From Carya illinoinensis (taxonomy: Eukaryota; Streptophyta; Magnoliopsida; Fagales; Juglandaceae): a DNA stretch of 64,000 bases. Shown one piece after another: positions 63,139 through 64,000 of this stretch (positions are counted from its first letter, which is position 1; every line of letters starts with the position of its first letter). The notes below the pieces were generated by a model. It searched no databases, was not told the DNA's origin, and saw only the letters and a program-made list of their open reading frames with translations. The position numbers and the translations under genes were made by a program. The stretch lies in the NCBI RefSeq assembly GCF_018687715.1, contig NC_056760.1:41391501-41455500 (forward strand). The letters run 5' to 3'.

Positions 63139-64000
63139 ACTTTATCCAAAATAGAGTTTGAGCAAAAAAGTAAATCACGATCAGTACGTTTTCAAAGTTT
63201 TTGCACAACCCTAGCTACTCTATGGTATCTATAAATACCAATTAATTAATAGAAAACGTTAGTAACATCTACATGAAATCTCAAAAATTCTAGTCAAAGG
63301 TAAGGAATTTCTTAAAATCATATTTATATAAAACCTTAAATATTGTTCCAACAACTAATTAAACATTAATGATATTAAACTAACGAGGTACCATAAAATG
63401 TCATAGAAATTTACAAATGCAATCTAAAGTAGTACTCACATAACAGGCCATCTTAATTAAGGGAAAAAAAAACAGTAAATTTCTTATATTAATCTTTTTT
63501 TTTTTTTAAAGTCATCATTAGAAATTAAGTGGGATGAGGGTTCAAATAGGAGAGGATGGACGTAAGTGGTGCAAACGTGGAACACATTCCGAATTTTGAT
63601 CCTCGTGACAAAGGAATTAGTGGTGTCAATTGTCAAAATCTATTCCCTAATCATTACTTCCCCCACTAAGCCTCCTCTACAGTTATAATTTACTTTTATT
63701 TTTTTAAAAGCAACAGTAAAATAAAGTATTCTAAATTTATGGGTTTGAGTGTTTGACGAAATCTAAACGGCAAATTAACTTTAATTGGACCCAAAAAAAA
63801 AAAAAGATAAGAGAAGATAGAGGGGTAATGTGGGGAATTCGTGCAGCAGAAAAATGGAAGTGCGGGTCGTGTTGGGCCGAGGGGAGAGGAGTGGAGCGGG
63901 TCAAGAGCGGACAAAATCCCCGTTTAAACGGTGCGCGTTGGAGGTCTGTCTTGTAAGGAATATGTGTGACACTTTTTCTTATTTTATTTATTTATTACTA

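Larger units (their letters stand above)
58802..64000. other. Intergenic DNA with MITE remnants, no supported gene
   Basis: AT-rich to the window end. Besides the elements listed separately there are several short (TA)n tracts (59515-59530, 59575-59588, 59623-59638), poly-A/T runs and small frames without signatures. The last 200 bases are more GC-rich (GGGTCGTGTTGGGCCGAGGG), but no start of a gene can be supported. Confidence 0.5.

Noticed and set aside
1..64000. tRNA, rRNA, organelle-DNA insertion and CRISPR-like arrays
   Set aside because: No sequence with tRNA arms, rRNA words, plastid or mitochondrial gene order, or regularly spaced repeats with unique spacers was seen; the only regular array is the LTR minisatellite.

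Overview
This is nuclear DNA from a flowering plant, most likely a woody eudicot. It is AT-rich and gene-poor, it carries a cutin-type glycerol-3-phosphate acyltransferase gene with a spliceosomal intron, and about half of it is nested plant transposons. Several short repeats resemble families I associate with Fagales (walnut, hickory, oak), but that placement is weak.

Regions. (1) 1-2112: intergenic. (2) 2113-4811, minus strand: the one clearly intact host gene, a GPAT6/GPAT4/GPAT8-type sn-2 acyltransferase with an N-terminal phosphatase-like half, two exons and a TATA box near 4931-4939. (3) 4940-15082: intergenic DNA with a Ty3/gypsy gag relic (about 6856-7560), an (AT)n tract, a pyrimidine-rich repeat-like stretch, an LTR-like scrap near 11.9 kb, a long (CT)n tract with a doubtful exon relic, and a terminal-inverted-repeat MITE. 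(4) 15083-46562: a head-to-tail duplication of a 6-7 kb unit, each copy expanded by different later insertions. (5) 46563-64000: intergenic DNA with microsatellites, MITEs (one a clean CACTA-type element with a 3-bp target duplication) and no gene I can support.

History of the duplicated block, read from empty sites and target-site duplications. A short TRIM-like LTR element received a 5'-truncated L1-type LINE in one of its LTRs. The whole unit was then duplicated in tandem. Copy 1 later gained an 8.75-kb Sirevirus-like Copia element (TSD CTAAG), a Harbinger-like MITE (TSD TAA), a second MITE (TTA) and a hairpin MITE. Copy 2 gained a 3.2-kb solo gypsy LTR (TSD GATGT) and, 33 bp away in the same LINE, a Mutator-like element (9-bp TSD) that carries two exons of a mitochondrial ATP synthase subunit e gene. 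A second solo LTR of the same gypsy family, in opposite orientation (TSD CATAC), is nested in that Mutator-like element.

The Copia element is no longer autonomous: it has several stops, one clear pol frameshift, and changes at the protease and reverse-transcriptase active sites. Between its RNase H and 3' LTR it carries an antisense, promoter-preceded coiled-coil reading frame, the least ordinary coding feature here. I see no new enzymatic or defence system; the notable items are the duplication, the gene-capturing Mutator-like element, the inverted solo LTR pair around it, and the antisense Copia frame.
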